Source: Apteryx mantelli | Lineage: Eukaryota > Chordata > Aves > Apterygiformes > Apterygidae | NCBI RefSeq assembly: GCF_036417845.1 | Contig: NC_089980.1 | Span: 67,082,501-67,146,500 of the forward strand | Direction: 5' to 3' | DNA: 64,000 nucleotides | In this document: positions 46,900 through 59,395 of the stretch, in pieces | How the letters are laid out: each line of letters opens with the position of its first letter | How positions within the stretch are numbered: the stretch's first letter is position 1 | The notes under the pieces: model-generated | Told to the model about the DNA's origin: nothing | What the model saw: only the letters and a program-made list of their open reading frames with translations | Databases searched by the model: none | Position numbers and translations under genes: made by a program

Positions 46900-49480
46900 A
46901 CCCACCCAATTTCTCTCTTTCATTTATGATTTGGGTGATCTCTATTACGCTCCCTCAAAGTTACCTCCTTTCCAGATTACAGTCCCAGTTTATCTTATTG
47001 TTCATCCCTCATACTGGAGGACCATTCCTAATACATCCAGACCTCTGGTCATCCTTGTTATTTTGAACCTTTTTTATCCATTGATATCCTGCTTAGGAGG
47101 AAGTAGTCAGAACTGCATGCAGTATTCAAGATATAGACAAAACCGATTTATTCAGATGTATGGTAGCGTTCTATATTCTGTTCTCTGTCCCTTCCTTAAG
47201 AATTCCTTACATTTGATTTACTTCTTTTGACTGAAACTGAGCACTGAGTTGATATTTTCGTGGAACTATCTACCATGACTCCAAGATCACACCCTCATGT
47301 CAATGGTCAGCTCAGGGCCTACACTGTGGTACTGTATATAGGAATTTAGGATTGATTTTCCTCATGTGCATCTCTTCATCTTTGTTTATATTGAACTTCA
47401 TTTCCTAACTTTTGACCAGTCAATCTTGTAAAGGCATTCAGCAGTTCTTCACGGCTTTGGCAAGAGTCTTCAATAAAAGGCTTTTGAAAACTGACTGTGT
47501 CAGCTCAATCAAAGAATGACAAGAAGTTAATGAGGCAGATCTTCCATAACAAAAAACAGGTTGGCTTTTACTGAGTACATCATATTTATGCAGGTATCCC
47601 TTTTAATTTTATTCTTATATGTTCTATTAATTTGCCTGTAAGGCCTGCAGCTTCCCAGAATATTTTTTAAAAGTTATCGTCATATTTTACACTCTCCAAT
47701 CTTAATGTACGAAGGCAGTTTTGAGAGTTTACTCCTCATTATTATAATATAGTTATCTCATCCTTGAGTTCCTTTAGAAATCTTGGGTGAATACCAAGTG
47801 CTTCTGGTGATTTGTTAGTGTTCATTTTGTCAAATCTTTCTATAACCTATTCTACAGTCACATGAACTTCAGACAGATCCTCTACTGAGTCTCTCATAAA
47901 GAAACCTCTGGTTATCTTTGAAAACTCCCCAGTTGCTTCCGCACACTACTGCAAAGGATTGCGCTTTTGCTCTGGTTGCTCTTTTTGTGTCCTGATCTTC
48001 AGTTGGCCCCACAGACACTTTGGCAGGCTTCTTGCTCCTAATGTGTTTCAAGAAAAATGTAGTATTAGTTTTTGTTCTTCAGTTGTTCTTTGGACTCTTG
48101 TTTGACCTGCTTACGTTTATCTGCCAGAGCTCATAATCCTTTCTGTTTTCTTCATTTAGACACAATTCCAGCTTCTGGAAAGTTGCCTTCTTGCTTCTAT
48201 TCTACCTCCCTTTCCCTGCTGACTTCCCACTGTACTTTCTCAAGCCTTTCCTAACAGACTGTGGACTTATGTGATGGTGTCCTCAAATAGCTTCCATGCC
48301 ACTTCTAAGGATTTAATTCTCTTAGCTGCCCCCATTGGTTCCTTTTTAATAGGAATCCTTATTTTTATGTCTTTTTGAGGTTGGGGACAATTGTAATGGT
48401 TGTTTAGAATTTCATACCCCTGCAGAGATGTTGAATTTAAATATGTTGTGGTCTCTATATAGAAAGGCTCTTCAACTATTCAAGATTTTTGAACGAAGTC
48501 GTATGTTGCATCTTTTGTTGTGGACTACCTAATTAGCTGCTCCATGAAACAGTCACTGATGGTGTCTTTAAGTTGGTTATTGTGTTATATCCTCATACAA
48601 CATTTTATTTATGTACACAGAGATAACTAAAATTTCCCTATATTATTGCATTTTCTCCCTGTGTTGCCTGATGTCCCTCAGTGTATCAATATCCATGTCA
48701 CTGTTATGGTTGGTAGACTCAGACTCAGCCCTCCCTATTTAGGCCTGATATTTCAGTCCCTATGAAGTCTATGCTACTTCCTGAGGTCCTTAGCTTACCA
48801 ATTTGTTTTGATTAAGCTCTCTTTAACATACAGAGATACACTATCAATTGGAAGCACTGCTTGCTCTATCTTTCTTTTGTATTTTGTATGTTAGTGTTAC
48901 AGGTTTTCCATTAAGGTTCCCATATGCCCAGGATGTCCATGTCTTCATTTAGGGCTAGACATTGCAGTTCCATCATCATATTTCTTACACCTTCCAGCAT
49001 TCATGTGGTAGTATGTGTACCATCCTTTTCATTCTCTTGGGGCTCTATTTAAAGTCAATCTGTTTGCTGTTGCCTCTTTGACTGCTTCCATCCTCTGATA
49101 TTGATGACACTCAATTTTCATATCTTCATCCGTAACAGAGATGTCACCTTATATGGTGTGTTCTCCTTCCTCCATTGGCCTTTTCTCACTTTTCTATGAA
49201 AAACCTTATTCATAAACTTCTTTCTTGGTTTTAAGCACCATCAGTTTTGGATCCTATTTTCTTCAGGTTAAAGTTCCTTTTATTTCAGAAAGCAGCCCTA
49301 CTTCCCAATTAATCTGAATCTCTTTTCTTTCTGCCATATTCTAAAGCAGGCATTAAATCTTTGCTCCTCCACCTCTCTTTCGGGTTATCAGCAGAACACT
49401 GGAAGCATTCAGAGAATGCCACCATTGAAATCCTGGTCCTCAACTTGTTTCATGGGAACTTAAATTTTTCCTCTGCCTCC
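46900..49480 (-). mobile_element. Ancient CR1/L3-type LINE relic, antisense (longest)
   Basis: This is the longest ancient relic. Read on plus it shows 'cagaactgcatgcagtattc' near 47,108, the antisense of the well-known 'gaactgGACacagtactcc' site, then 'accatgactccaagatc' near 47,272. The 'aacttcatttcc' and 'agtcaatcttgtaaagg' segment lies near 47,394-47,435, and 'aaaaggcttttgaaaactg' near 47,475. Then come 'ttctggtgatttgttagtg' near 47,802, 'actttggcaggcttcttgctcc' near 48,018, and 'attagctgctccatgaaacagtc' near 48,531. The final parts (48,600-49,480) match the endonuclease half by order only. A 143-codon plus-strand frame at 46,799-47,230 lies on the wrong strand for the element and is a chance frame. 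Confidence 0.75.
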
Positions 49481-52400
49481 AGTTCAGCTACCCCTCTCTG
49501 TTAGGATCATATGTTATCTGCACTGTGCAGAAAATATGACAATATGTATATGACATTCAATAAATTCAATCAGCTCAGTGTTTAAAAATGGATCACATGT
49601 GAAGAAAAGTTCATCTGCTCTAATAGCTGGTGTTATCTTGGGCATTGTCATCTGGTGAAATGACATTGCATCATGTTCTGTGTGGAAAATGGTAAGGAGA
49701 AAAGAGGGATCAAAAATGATTAATTTCTAGGGAAACTTTCAGACATTTAAGCAGAACTATATTTAAGTGTGTAAAAGTATATATGAGAGTTTCCTAACCA
49801 CCTTATGTGCCAGAAACACTGCTGTGTTTTTCCCTGGATCCTAGCTTAGGATGGATGGTCTTTATCAGAAAAAATAAAATTTTGCTTTTCTGTTCCTTCC
49901 TTTTAACATGTGGGGACAGCAAATCTCCAGTCACCTTTTTGTATGTTGTAGGAAAGTGATAAAATGCTATTCAGCATGGGTCTTCTCATTCTGAAATGAT
50001 CTCTTCTTTTCCTACATGTATATTCTTGGAAACTTCTTGTTAGTGACATCATCTTATTGCTGCAAGAATGGCTGAGATTTCACTACAGTTCACAAAGGAC
50101 TATGATATCTTAGAGCAGAGAAGAAGCTGGTAAAGGGACTGAAGGATAAAGGGAAAGCCCGCTACTTAGACAAATGAAGTTAGAAAAAAAAAAGAGAGAA
50201 ACTGGAATGATATCACTAAAAGGTAACCTGATTCCTATTTAAATTTTTTGATTTTTTAAATTAATATTGATTCATTTTAAATATACAAATAAAAAATACA
50301 AAACTATCCCTTCCCTTTGACAATCTTCAACCAAATAGTGGCCATAATCTTAGTCTTCTTTCTTCCCAATAATACTACCAATACTGCCTACAGTCTACTT
50401 ATAAGTGTGGATCTTGATAACTTCAAAACCTCCTGATGCCCAGCATTTGTCTTCTTTTTTGGTGAATCTTAGATGTCATATCTGAAAATAATTTGTCCAA
50501 GCAGCTTTCTGAATTCCAGAAAGTTTATACAACTTAGATATTTTGCAGGGACAGATGAGTAGATGGACATGTTATAACTCCATTGCCAGTGTTGTGTCTA
50601 AAATTCTGAACATTACTCATGGTTGTAAAACAGTGCACATAATGTGCATGCATTCCTGGTTTTAGGATAATCTGTAGGAATCTCTGAGTAATGAATAGGA
50701 GTCCATGGAGTGAGTTCATCTGTGAGAACCAGTGGGACCGTAGAAAGCTTGCCCTGCACTGCTGGGAGCCCTGCTAGTTATGCTGGAGAGGGATAACTAT
50801 GGCCAGTCACTATTTTCAGTCCAATCCCTTTTTTTCCCTTTCATTTAAAAGATGCAGTTGCCTCCCATTTTCCAGGGAGAAGGTATAACTCTGTGACCAC
50901 TTCTTACCCTTTGCTCCCTCAGAAACTCCTGGGGTGTTTTGCAGGTGAGGAATATAAACTACTAAATACTTGGGAAAAAGTATTATGGAAGGCAGAGTTA
51001 TCGGAGACACAGGAAGAGAAATGTAGGGCAGAGGCTAGGTGAGAGAGAAGGAAAATAGGTCAGGATGGACACTTCTAAAAAGTGGCCAGACATCCTGGTG
51101 ATGAATATAATTTGAGATAAGTCCAAAAGGGCAAGCAGGTGTGAGTTTAGTGAGGAGTTTTTGTGGGATGGATAGGCACTCTTAGTTGTGAGGCATTTGT
51201 GCTCATGCTGCATGATATGCTTAGGGCTGAGCAGACCCCAGTTTGGATCCGTGTCTATCCTAAGAGCTGTGTAAAAGGAAATCTTCAGACTGTATAAATG
51301 GGTTGCCATTTTGTTTTTTTTTTGCTCGAGGGCTCATATAGCTGGGTATTGTTATGCCCCTGATTTCGCTTTTCTTAACTTAGCACTTGCCCTTGTTTAA
51401 TTTTAATCATAGTGTTCAGCACTGTTTGCAAACATGAAGCAGTTATGTCTTCTGTCCTCTTGAATGTGAGAATGTCATTATGACCATGGGTCACTTTGGG
51501 CTGCCTGTCACCTGTAGCTGTGGAAATGAGTTACTGTAATCAAGACAGAGTTTAGCTGGGCCCTCGATACATACAGAGTCTGTATTGAGCGATGCTCTTT
51601 TTCTTTTGTGGCATTGCTTCTGCGCTTTATGATTGTATATAAACTTTGCTAAATTTTTAAACTGCTGGTAATAATCATTTGGAATTAGCAGGCAGCTTTT
51701 GAAGCTTTTCAGGAGAATTTCTTTACAATTCCTTTCAAGAGGGTTCCCTCTAGAAAATGGCTCAGGGCCTTGTGCGAACCTGTCCAAAGTTTCTACAAAA
51801 GAAGCTAGAGGGAAGACACTTCCTGTGTCCCAAGGAGAACAGTGGTTATGAGGGTGTATCTATAAGATCGAATTCTGTGGATGTTAGAGTTTACAGCAAG
51901 TTTACCCCTAATTGAGATTTCTCTGTTTTTGATAAACTAGTTAGCAAGTCTGCATGATGTGTTTTTAATTCTTGTCTGTAGACTTGATTTTTTAACTCTC
52001 TATTCTACTATGTATTTTCATCAGCGGATGTAGAACATTTCTAAACTAGTTTTCTTATAGATGTAAGATGCAGTCTATTTGCACCTTGCTGTCCTATAAT
52101 CCACTGAGAACAAAGACATTTGATTTCATCTCTGAAACATAAGTTAAGTAGGCTAAGCAAACACAGCTTGGTTCGAATGAACACCAGGAACAAAAGAATG
52201 GCTACACTGGATCAGACCAAATGTCTATGTAGCCCAGTGTCCTGTCTCCAACAGTGGTAGCAGTGGATGCATAGTTAAGGATATAAGAATAGAATGAGTT
52301 TATTATGATATTTTCCCCAAAATACTTTCCCAATCTCCAGCAGTTTGCAGCTCAGAGGCTTCCTGAGCTAGTGGTAGGATCTTTCTCTTTCAATGTATCA

Positions 52401-55400
52401 CTGGCAATGAGAGTAGGGCATGACCTGGAAGACAAATAGGAAATTCAGTGGCTGGATGCTAGGTTTTGGTGACTGGTAGTCAAGGAAGGTAGAACATGGC
52501 AGAAATGCAGAACTTTGAAATGAAGAAAAAGATGTCAGTACATGCTGCTGTCCAAAACATGGATGTAAGAAAAGCAAGTGGTGGTAGATCTCTCTCTGTG
52601 TAAGCTTTGTAATACCATTCTTAAAAGAATCTAAAATGCAGAGCTTTGCAAATAAGAATGGCAGTATTGTTGTGGAAAGTCTGTTATGTGCAGACATCTG
52701 TGAGCATGTCTTTCAAAAGAAAAAAGTGGAATAAATGGGGGTTTTTTGGCCTCCCTTAATGAACCACTCTCATGAACTGTGAGGAAGAAGGTGGCATCTT
52801 GTTTCAGAGGAGGGGAGTTCCAGGGTCTCCCCCAGCAATTTCTCCCTGAGAAACCTATTTGCCAGAGGCAAATTAGCCTAGTTCACTTGTGTCAATTATC
52901 TTTCTCTCAATGCTGTGGACGGCTGTCCCATTTCTCTCTAACCCACTAGGCTGACGTTACTGCTAACAGCTGTTATTACTGCTGCACTTCAAAATTCAGA
53001 CATTTATTTCCATTAAGAAGGCAATTCCAAAAGAGTGTTTGCTGAAAAAAGACTCTTCTATCTGAGATTATACGTGTTGTTAATTCTACATTGTCACTGA
53101 GAAGAAGTATATGCCAAAACCCATGGGGGAGTGTTGAGTGAGAAAAAAAACATAGGCTGCAGTTAATTTCAGAGCAGCATTTTTCTAATACCTAAAACAT
53201 AAATCTTTCCCATTTCATTGCTTCATTCAACAGCTTTGAATCTCTACAAATTCTTACTCTCCATTCCTTTTTCCTTTCAGACTTTTGGCATATATCCAAA
53301 TCTGTTGGCTGACTACCCTCCTCTATGAATCTATGTTTTTATGCTTGTTAATGTTTGCTTTCTCCTTTGAAAGCACTGGAAAACACATCATATAATGTGG
53401 TCACTAAGATCTTTTTTACTTTTACAAATTTGCTGTCACTTCAGACCAATATTCTTAGATGTCAAGATTTATTTATTCTAGGTGTAGGAGGTTCCAGTTG
53501 CAAACCAGGCTTTTGGTTAACAAGTGGTTATCTGTAACTTAGCCCCTCCCTACCCTCTCCAAATGAAGGTTGAAATTGATTGTCCAAATACCATTTCACT
53601 TCAGAATATAAAATCAGTACAGCAGTAGCAAATAGAGTTTCTGATAGCTAAGTACTGAAATAATTTCTTGAACATTATAACATTTTCTATACTTACACTG
53701 ATTTCATGATCCATCTTTATGACATTCAGTTTTCTTCCAATACACAATAATAAGAATATCCTGAAACTAAATCCTCCTAGACAGCTTTTCCAGTAGTAAA
53801 ATCAAAGGTAAGCACATCTACCCATTCCTAATTTTTCCTACACCAAATAGCTGAGCTTATTGCTTTGTTATTTATAACCGCACTGCACCAGGGGTACTGA
53901 TTTTTATTTCACTGTTTTCCTTCAGTGGATTACCCGGAGCTTTCTACTATGTTGTATTTTCTGTGAGTTTGTCTACACCTGGAAATCTTACTTAAATAGT
54001 TGTTTTCTTCTGCAGTCATTTGATTAAAGCCTTTGCATGGATGATCTTCTCTACTCCATTCCTTCTACTCCAGTAAAATTACCTTATTCGGTTTTGGCTT
54101 AATTAGCATGGGGTTTTATACTAGAACAACACACAATTATTCTGAATGGATAATTAAATATGTCTACTTTCTTTTCAGAATTTGTATTTCAAATGGTAGT
54201 AATTGTGATATATTTTCAGTGAATGCCAGCTTTTATCTGCTAATATACAAATGTCTCCCTTTCTGCAGTTTTTCTAGAGAATGTTATTTTTCTAGTTCAA
54301 ATTAACTACTTTTGTAACCAACATTGCTAGCTCCAGAGTTGTTTCCTAGCTTTGACTTTTAAGGTCTTAAAGTTATGCCTTAAGTTAGAAGCCAAACCAC
54401 TACTGTCTTCAAGGTGGTCAGAATAAATTAGCTTAAAGAAATGTGCTGTTTCACATATGTTTTCCCTTGTCAACATTGAGTGTTACACCAATGTTCATGA
54501 TATTCTATGTCATAAATGCTGATTGCAGGGGCATTGCATGATATCCTACTTTGTCTGCTGAAAGCATTCATTCTGGACCAATTTTTACATGTTTCTCTTC
54601 ATTGTCTCCAGTCATTGAAGCATCATCATAGCAATAATATTTTAGTATTGTCTTCTAAGTGAAAGCCTGCAAATATTTTGGAGAGTTAGTGAATTAAGCC
54701 AGGTAAGGAGCATTGTAATATTCAGTTTGCCTGTCCTCAGTGAATGGTAATCAAGTAGAGACAAATGTATTTGTAGATGAGTTTGTTCAACCTAATTCCA
54801 AATTCAGTTTGTATCCCTTTTTCAGGATGCTTGCATTAGCAAGCGAGAAACTTCATCTCATCAAAGAAACGTCATTCATCTAGCTGTTTTGGAGTAGCAG
54901 CAGTATTTTTCCATACAATTTTTTTTCCTTGTACTGGATTACACAATGACCCATCTATTCAAAAGTAAATAACGCCTTAGGTTGTGTCCATACTGTGTGG
55001 ACCGCAGCAATGAACAAACTGAAGGTCAGCCCTTTGTAGAGTGAGCTGATTACATCCATACCACCTAGCGCCAGGAACACGTGCCACCCATGCGGCCCTG
55101 AGGCACTATAATTGTAATTTTTTATGTTCCAGAAAATGGAGGGTTGTACCAGAGTGATAAGGATATGCGTTCTGTGCCAGGTCTCAAGTGAAGAAGATGC
55201 AAGCCTTTCTGCGTGAGGGTAGAGCTGTTCTGGAAGGGCTTCAGAATACCTAGAATACTTCAGAAGTACAGCGCTCGCTGCAGTCTGTCAGGGAAACAGG
55301 GTCTTGGGGGTGAATCACAGAATGAGCCAAGCAAATGTTGTATTTGCACATTTATTTTAATCTTACTCTGTGTCTCTGGAAACAATGGTTCTGAAAAGAA

Positions 55401-58400
55401 CGTGGAGGGAGTTGAGCAACCATGATCTGCCTGTGCAATATTGTGACAAAAAGAGATAATATAATCCTTGGATGTTGTAAAGGGGAAACCGCATGAAGGA
55501 TTGAGAAGGGTGCTCTAAGAATACCAGCAAAGAAATACCGTTTTATTTGCCTGTGATTTTAAAAGGATGTTGAAAAGCTGAAGAATGGAGACAAAAATTA
55601 CTTGAAAAGGAGTACTTGAAAGTCTGGAAAGAAAATCTAAGAGAGTGCAGGATCTCAGTCTTATCAAAGTTTCAAACCTTGACAACGGCTTTAAAGAACT
55701 TTCACAGAAATTTAAGCACATGCCTGAAGATTTTGCTGAACTAGGTTCACAGTCATTACACAGTAGCAATGCATCTTTCTTTATGCTGCACCCATTCCTG
55801 TATTAATCTGATACCCATCTTTGCAGGTCATGATTTATTTCTGTGGATATGAATGTTCCAGCTAATCTCCCAACAGGGTAAGAGAGGAAGGGAGAACAGA
55901 TGGGGCTTAATGGTGCAGCCAGATTTTAATTAACACCTTTGAATAACCACAGTGCTACTGAATTATAATGAACTAGAAATGGATTTGATCTTGCACTAGG
56001 TATATTTTGATGGTGCTGTGGTATGGTGGTACCATCAAATTTTCTAAACATTCCATTGTTCTTCCCAAAGTACCCCTGCTGTTGGTATTGTTAGACATAC
56101 TAGGGAAGGCAAGTGTCCAGCATTTGTAATGTTCGATCACTTATTCTAACTAGAATTATAGAAAATGGTATCTGAAACAGTTGCAGAGCTATTGTGGCTC
56201 CCAATGTTGCTGAAGGCAGTGATGAGGAAAGGATTTCAGTGATTTGTAGATTTTTAGAATTTCTTTTTCATATAGAGAGAAGTCAATTCTGATTAATAAT
56301 GTAAAATTGTGTCTGGAATGCAGGCAAAAGATATTTATTTTGCAAGAGTTGCCAAATAAGAAGCTGTTATTTTGAACTCAGTACCTTTTTTACCCTTGTG
56401 CATTCAGAATAATGAATATTGTATATGCAAGTTTGCCTGGGGCTCTTACAATGTACCAGGAGGATTCCTGTATGCAAAATAACAGCTGTTGCTAAGTAGC
56501 CGCTATAAGAAAATTGCATAATTGGAAAATGTGTTTTTTGGGGAAAAAAAATATTTTTTATTTATTAAGCCACTTAGAGTGGCTTTCAGACTGTTCTGAC
56601 TAATCCTACCACTTCTCAATGCAGTTACATCTGTTCCAGCTGCAGATCCTGCAGTGAAATGCTGAGATAGAAGTCTGGATTACAGTACAGTGGTATCTTC
56701 TCGTAGGCTTTCATGTCTGTTTGATAGAAATCATTTCCATGGGTATTCGCCACCTTTGGACAGCGAAGAATATTGTTATTGCCAGGAAAAATATAATACT
56801 GGCTGGTGCTGGTGGGAATAATGTAATATTGGCTGGCAGGAATAGTAATTTCATAGTTCTTGGTTTTCAAATGTTGCCTGATTTCTGCTCCAAATTTCTT
56901 AGTTTTGTCAGAAGTTGAGATCCTACAAAATATTACATTGTACTTGAAAGTGGGCTTTGAGACATACGGTTTATTGATGAATGATATTCAGTGAGGAAAT
57001 GCTGCATAGTTAGATCAAGAAACTAGAAACTACTATTCTTTTTCCTAGGTTTAAACCTGCTCTATCACTAAAGCGGTGCATGTTGGATGAACCTTGCAAC
57101 TTCCCTGTGTCATACAAGGAAAGATATTGCTGATATTTAATATTTCTAAACAGTTTTGAGGACACTGGTTAGTACTAGCATATAAATTATAATGTGAGAT
57201 TGGGTGAGGTATTACATAGTTACAGGATGTATATGAGATTGGGACACAGGGAAGTGAAAACCTTTGGATATGTCAGGCACAAAAGAACTTCATGATGAAT
57301 GTTTTTTATGAATTACTGTAGCATACTATAATGAGGATAAGTAAACAAGTTAACAGCACTCTAACCATTACTTTTCATAGTTTTATAGCACTGGACTACT
57401 GCTTTTATGGTATATCAACCAAGGTCTACAATTATATATACAAATATAAAACTGAGTTAAGTTCCGAGTGATGTGGCAGATTCACTTTAGAATTCCTTAG
57501 TTTTTCTCACTCAGCAAAATATTAATTTTTTCCTGGTAGTCTGGGCATAAAAATAAACATTAGTTGAAAATTTGTCAGGAAGCTAATCATTAGTGAGGAG
57601 AAATCTGGTGAAAAATAGTTTCTATTTTTGAGCTGGAAAACTGTAATTCATGTTAATGTAATACCTTAATCCTTCCCCCCAGAAAACATTAGAACACTTT
57701 GTAATTGCCTTGCTATGTTTTGAATGAAAGATTGCATGTGTAAGTATGCATTGTAATCCAGGACTATACTGAGAATGTGGAAACTCTTGTTTCTTTGACC
57801 TCACACTTAAATATGCGTTCAAGGAAGGATGGGTCCAGAGAGGGATATCATAAGTATAAATTTTGTTCTGTATCTAATGACTAGAGCATTTGTTGGCTGC
57901 CGGATCTTTCCAGTCAGTCTCTGTCTCTTCCATAAGCAGGAACTTCGACTTACTACTGGCAATGGACGGCTACATATACTCTGTCCACAGTAGGTTTTTG
58001 AACCTGCATTGCTCTCTTGCTGCTACAGGTCCTTCATGTATACTTTGCATGTAGCTATTAGAGCTAAAATAGACCACAAGTGAAACTGTTACACTTCCTA
58101 GTTTTTGAGGCTGCACATTACAACGTTAGCCTAAAACTTATTTTATGAATATTGTATGAGAACAGATTTTGCATAAAACACAAATCGTTCTGGGAGCAGG
58201 ACCAAAATGCAAGTTTTTCCCAGTGAAAATTCTAACCACAAGGCTACAGTCTTGCTTCCACTCATACTTTCATCACTTAAAAATAAAATAAAATAAACAA
58301 CTTACTCTTTCTAAGGCTTCTTTTTTTGTTTTGCTATATGTGCTAGACATACTCAGAGCACTCTAAGTTGTCCACAGAGGATTTAAAGGCTGTTCTGCTT

Positions 58401-58689
58401 CTGTTTCATATTCCAGCCTGCCTTAGTCATGAAACTGGGCACTCAGCTGCTAAGGGAGGACAGCCTCAGTGCTGTGACAAAGGAGAAATGCAATTATATT
58501 CAGAAGTTTCGGATAAAGCAGGGAGATGTTTAATGAATTCAGGTTCCTCCAGTTGTCTTAGGTGTTGGTTTGATGGGTCTTTTCGGACCCCAGTTTTGAA
58601 TGTAATGAAGAGAGTGGAGAGGGACTGAGCGTTAACTAGTTTTTCCAGTAAAAGAAAGGCCCCTAAACCATCCAGTGAAGCTTGAATAA
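49481..58689. other. AT-rich non-coding stretch, apart from the CR1 piece at 52.2 kb
   Basis: No named gene was recognised. Two strong splice-site pairs (50,923-50,944 and 54,660-54,702) enclose segments too short to call. Confidence 0.5.
52190..52400 (+). mobile_element. Ancient CR1-type 3' fragment, sense
   Basis: This is a clear sequence signature: 'aagaatggctacactggatcagacca', then 'gtagcccagtgtcctgtctcc' and 'aacagtggtagcagtggatgc', then 'cagctcagaggcttcctgagc' near 52,352. It is a widely dispersed sauropsid CR1/SINE-like 3' module, present here as a decayed copy of about 200 bases. Confidence 0.7.
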
Positions 58690-59045
58690 ATGAGGTTCAG
58701 AACAAGAGAAAGGAGGTAATTCCTCACCCAATAGGTAATAGGTTTGTGAGATTCCCTGCCAAAGGTTGTTATGGATGCAAATTGTTTATACAGGTTGAAG
58801 GGAGACTGAAAACTACTTGAAAGAGAGAGGTTTTTTTAGCATTATTAAATAGACAATTGGATTAGGCTCAGCAAATCCTGTGAGCAGAAAATGGAAGCTA
58901 TGAGGATAGGAGAAATGTCACATACACTTGTCGCGTTTGTTCTCTTCATTGAGCATCCATTTATGGCCATGCTTGCTGAAGACAGGATACAGGGCTAGAT
59001 GGGTCTGAAACAATATGGCTATTCTTACATATCTCGCATCTGTTC
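58690..59045 (+). mobile_element. Ancient CR1-type 3' fragment, sense
   Basis: Landmarks are 'gaggtaattcctcacccaa' near 58,712, 'gattccctgccaaaggttgttatggatgcaaa' near 58,750 and 'gcatccatttatggccatgc' near 58,952. The segment 'gaagacaggatacagggctagatgggtctg' near 58,979 and 'acaatatggctattcttaca' near 59,010 close the match. The end is the sense 3' UTR of an old CR1 family. About 350 bases remain and no frame is intact. Confidence 0.72.
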
Positions 59046-59352
59046 CAGTCCATTTCCAGTCACCTTCTTCTGTTCTGTTTCTAGGTGATTGTCTGTACTC
59101 TTGCAAATAGTTTTGCAAACCCATTTAGACAACACTATTGAGTACAGGTTTCAAATTTAGGTTTCAATTTTCAGTTACTCAGTGTTTTACTTTTCCACAA
59201 ACTATTACCTTTGTTCATGCTTTATTCACATTCTTGCACATATTAAATTCATGTCATGTATTGCTAGGGGATCTGAGCTTTTTGGTGTCTGGAATGCTCC
59301 AAGTGTTGTGTTCACTTTTGGGAACTAGTAGATTGATAAGATTTTCTTTTAG

Positions 59353-59395
59353 CTTTGTCTGAGTATCGTATCTTTCAGTCAGTTGTGGATGATTG
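59353..59395 (+). CDS. Candidate coding exon G (unrecognised gene)
   Basis: The acceptor is gattttcttttag (ending 59,352) and the donor is ATTG-gtaagt at 59,396. With two leading bases the 43 bases read LSEYRIFQSVVDD and leave two bases. The entry phase fits the single base left by the proposed end of exon F, giving an Ala codon at the junction. A second frame (phase 0) is also open, so the frame choice rests on the fit with exon F. If real, the gene continues to the right of the window, because no matching following exon was found before 64,000. Confidence 0.35.

Noticed and set aside
46799..47230. 143-codon plus-strand frame
   Set aside because: It overlaps an ancient LINE relic on the opposite strand and codes for no recognisable domain.
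54660..54702. 43-base segment ending at the strong donor CAG-gtaagg
   Set aside because: The acceptor is poor and no phase-compatible neighbour was found.
55829..55880. Splice-like pair ctttgcag ... gtaaga
   Set aside because: All three frames contain stops, so it is not a coding exon.
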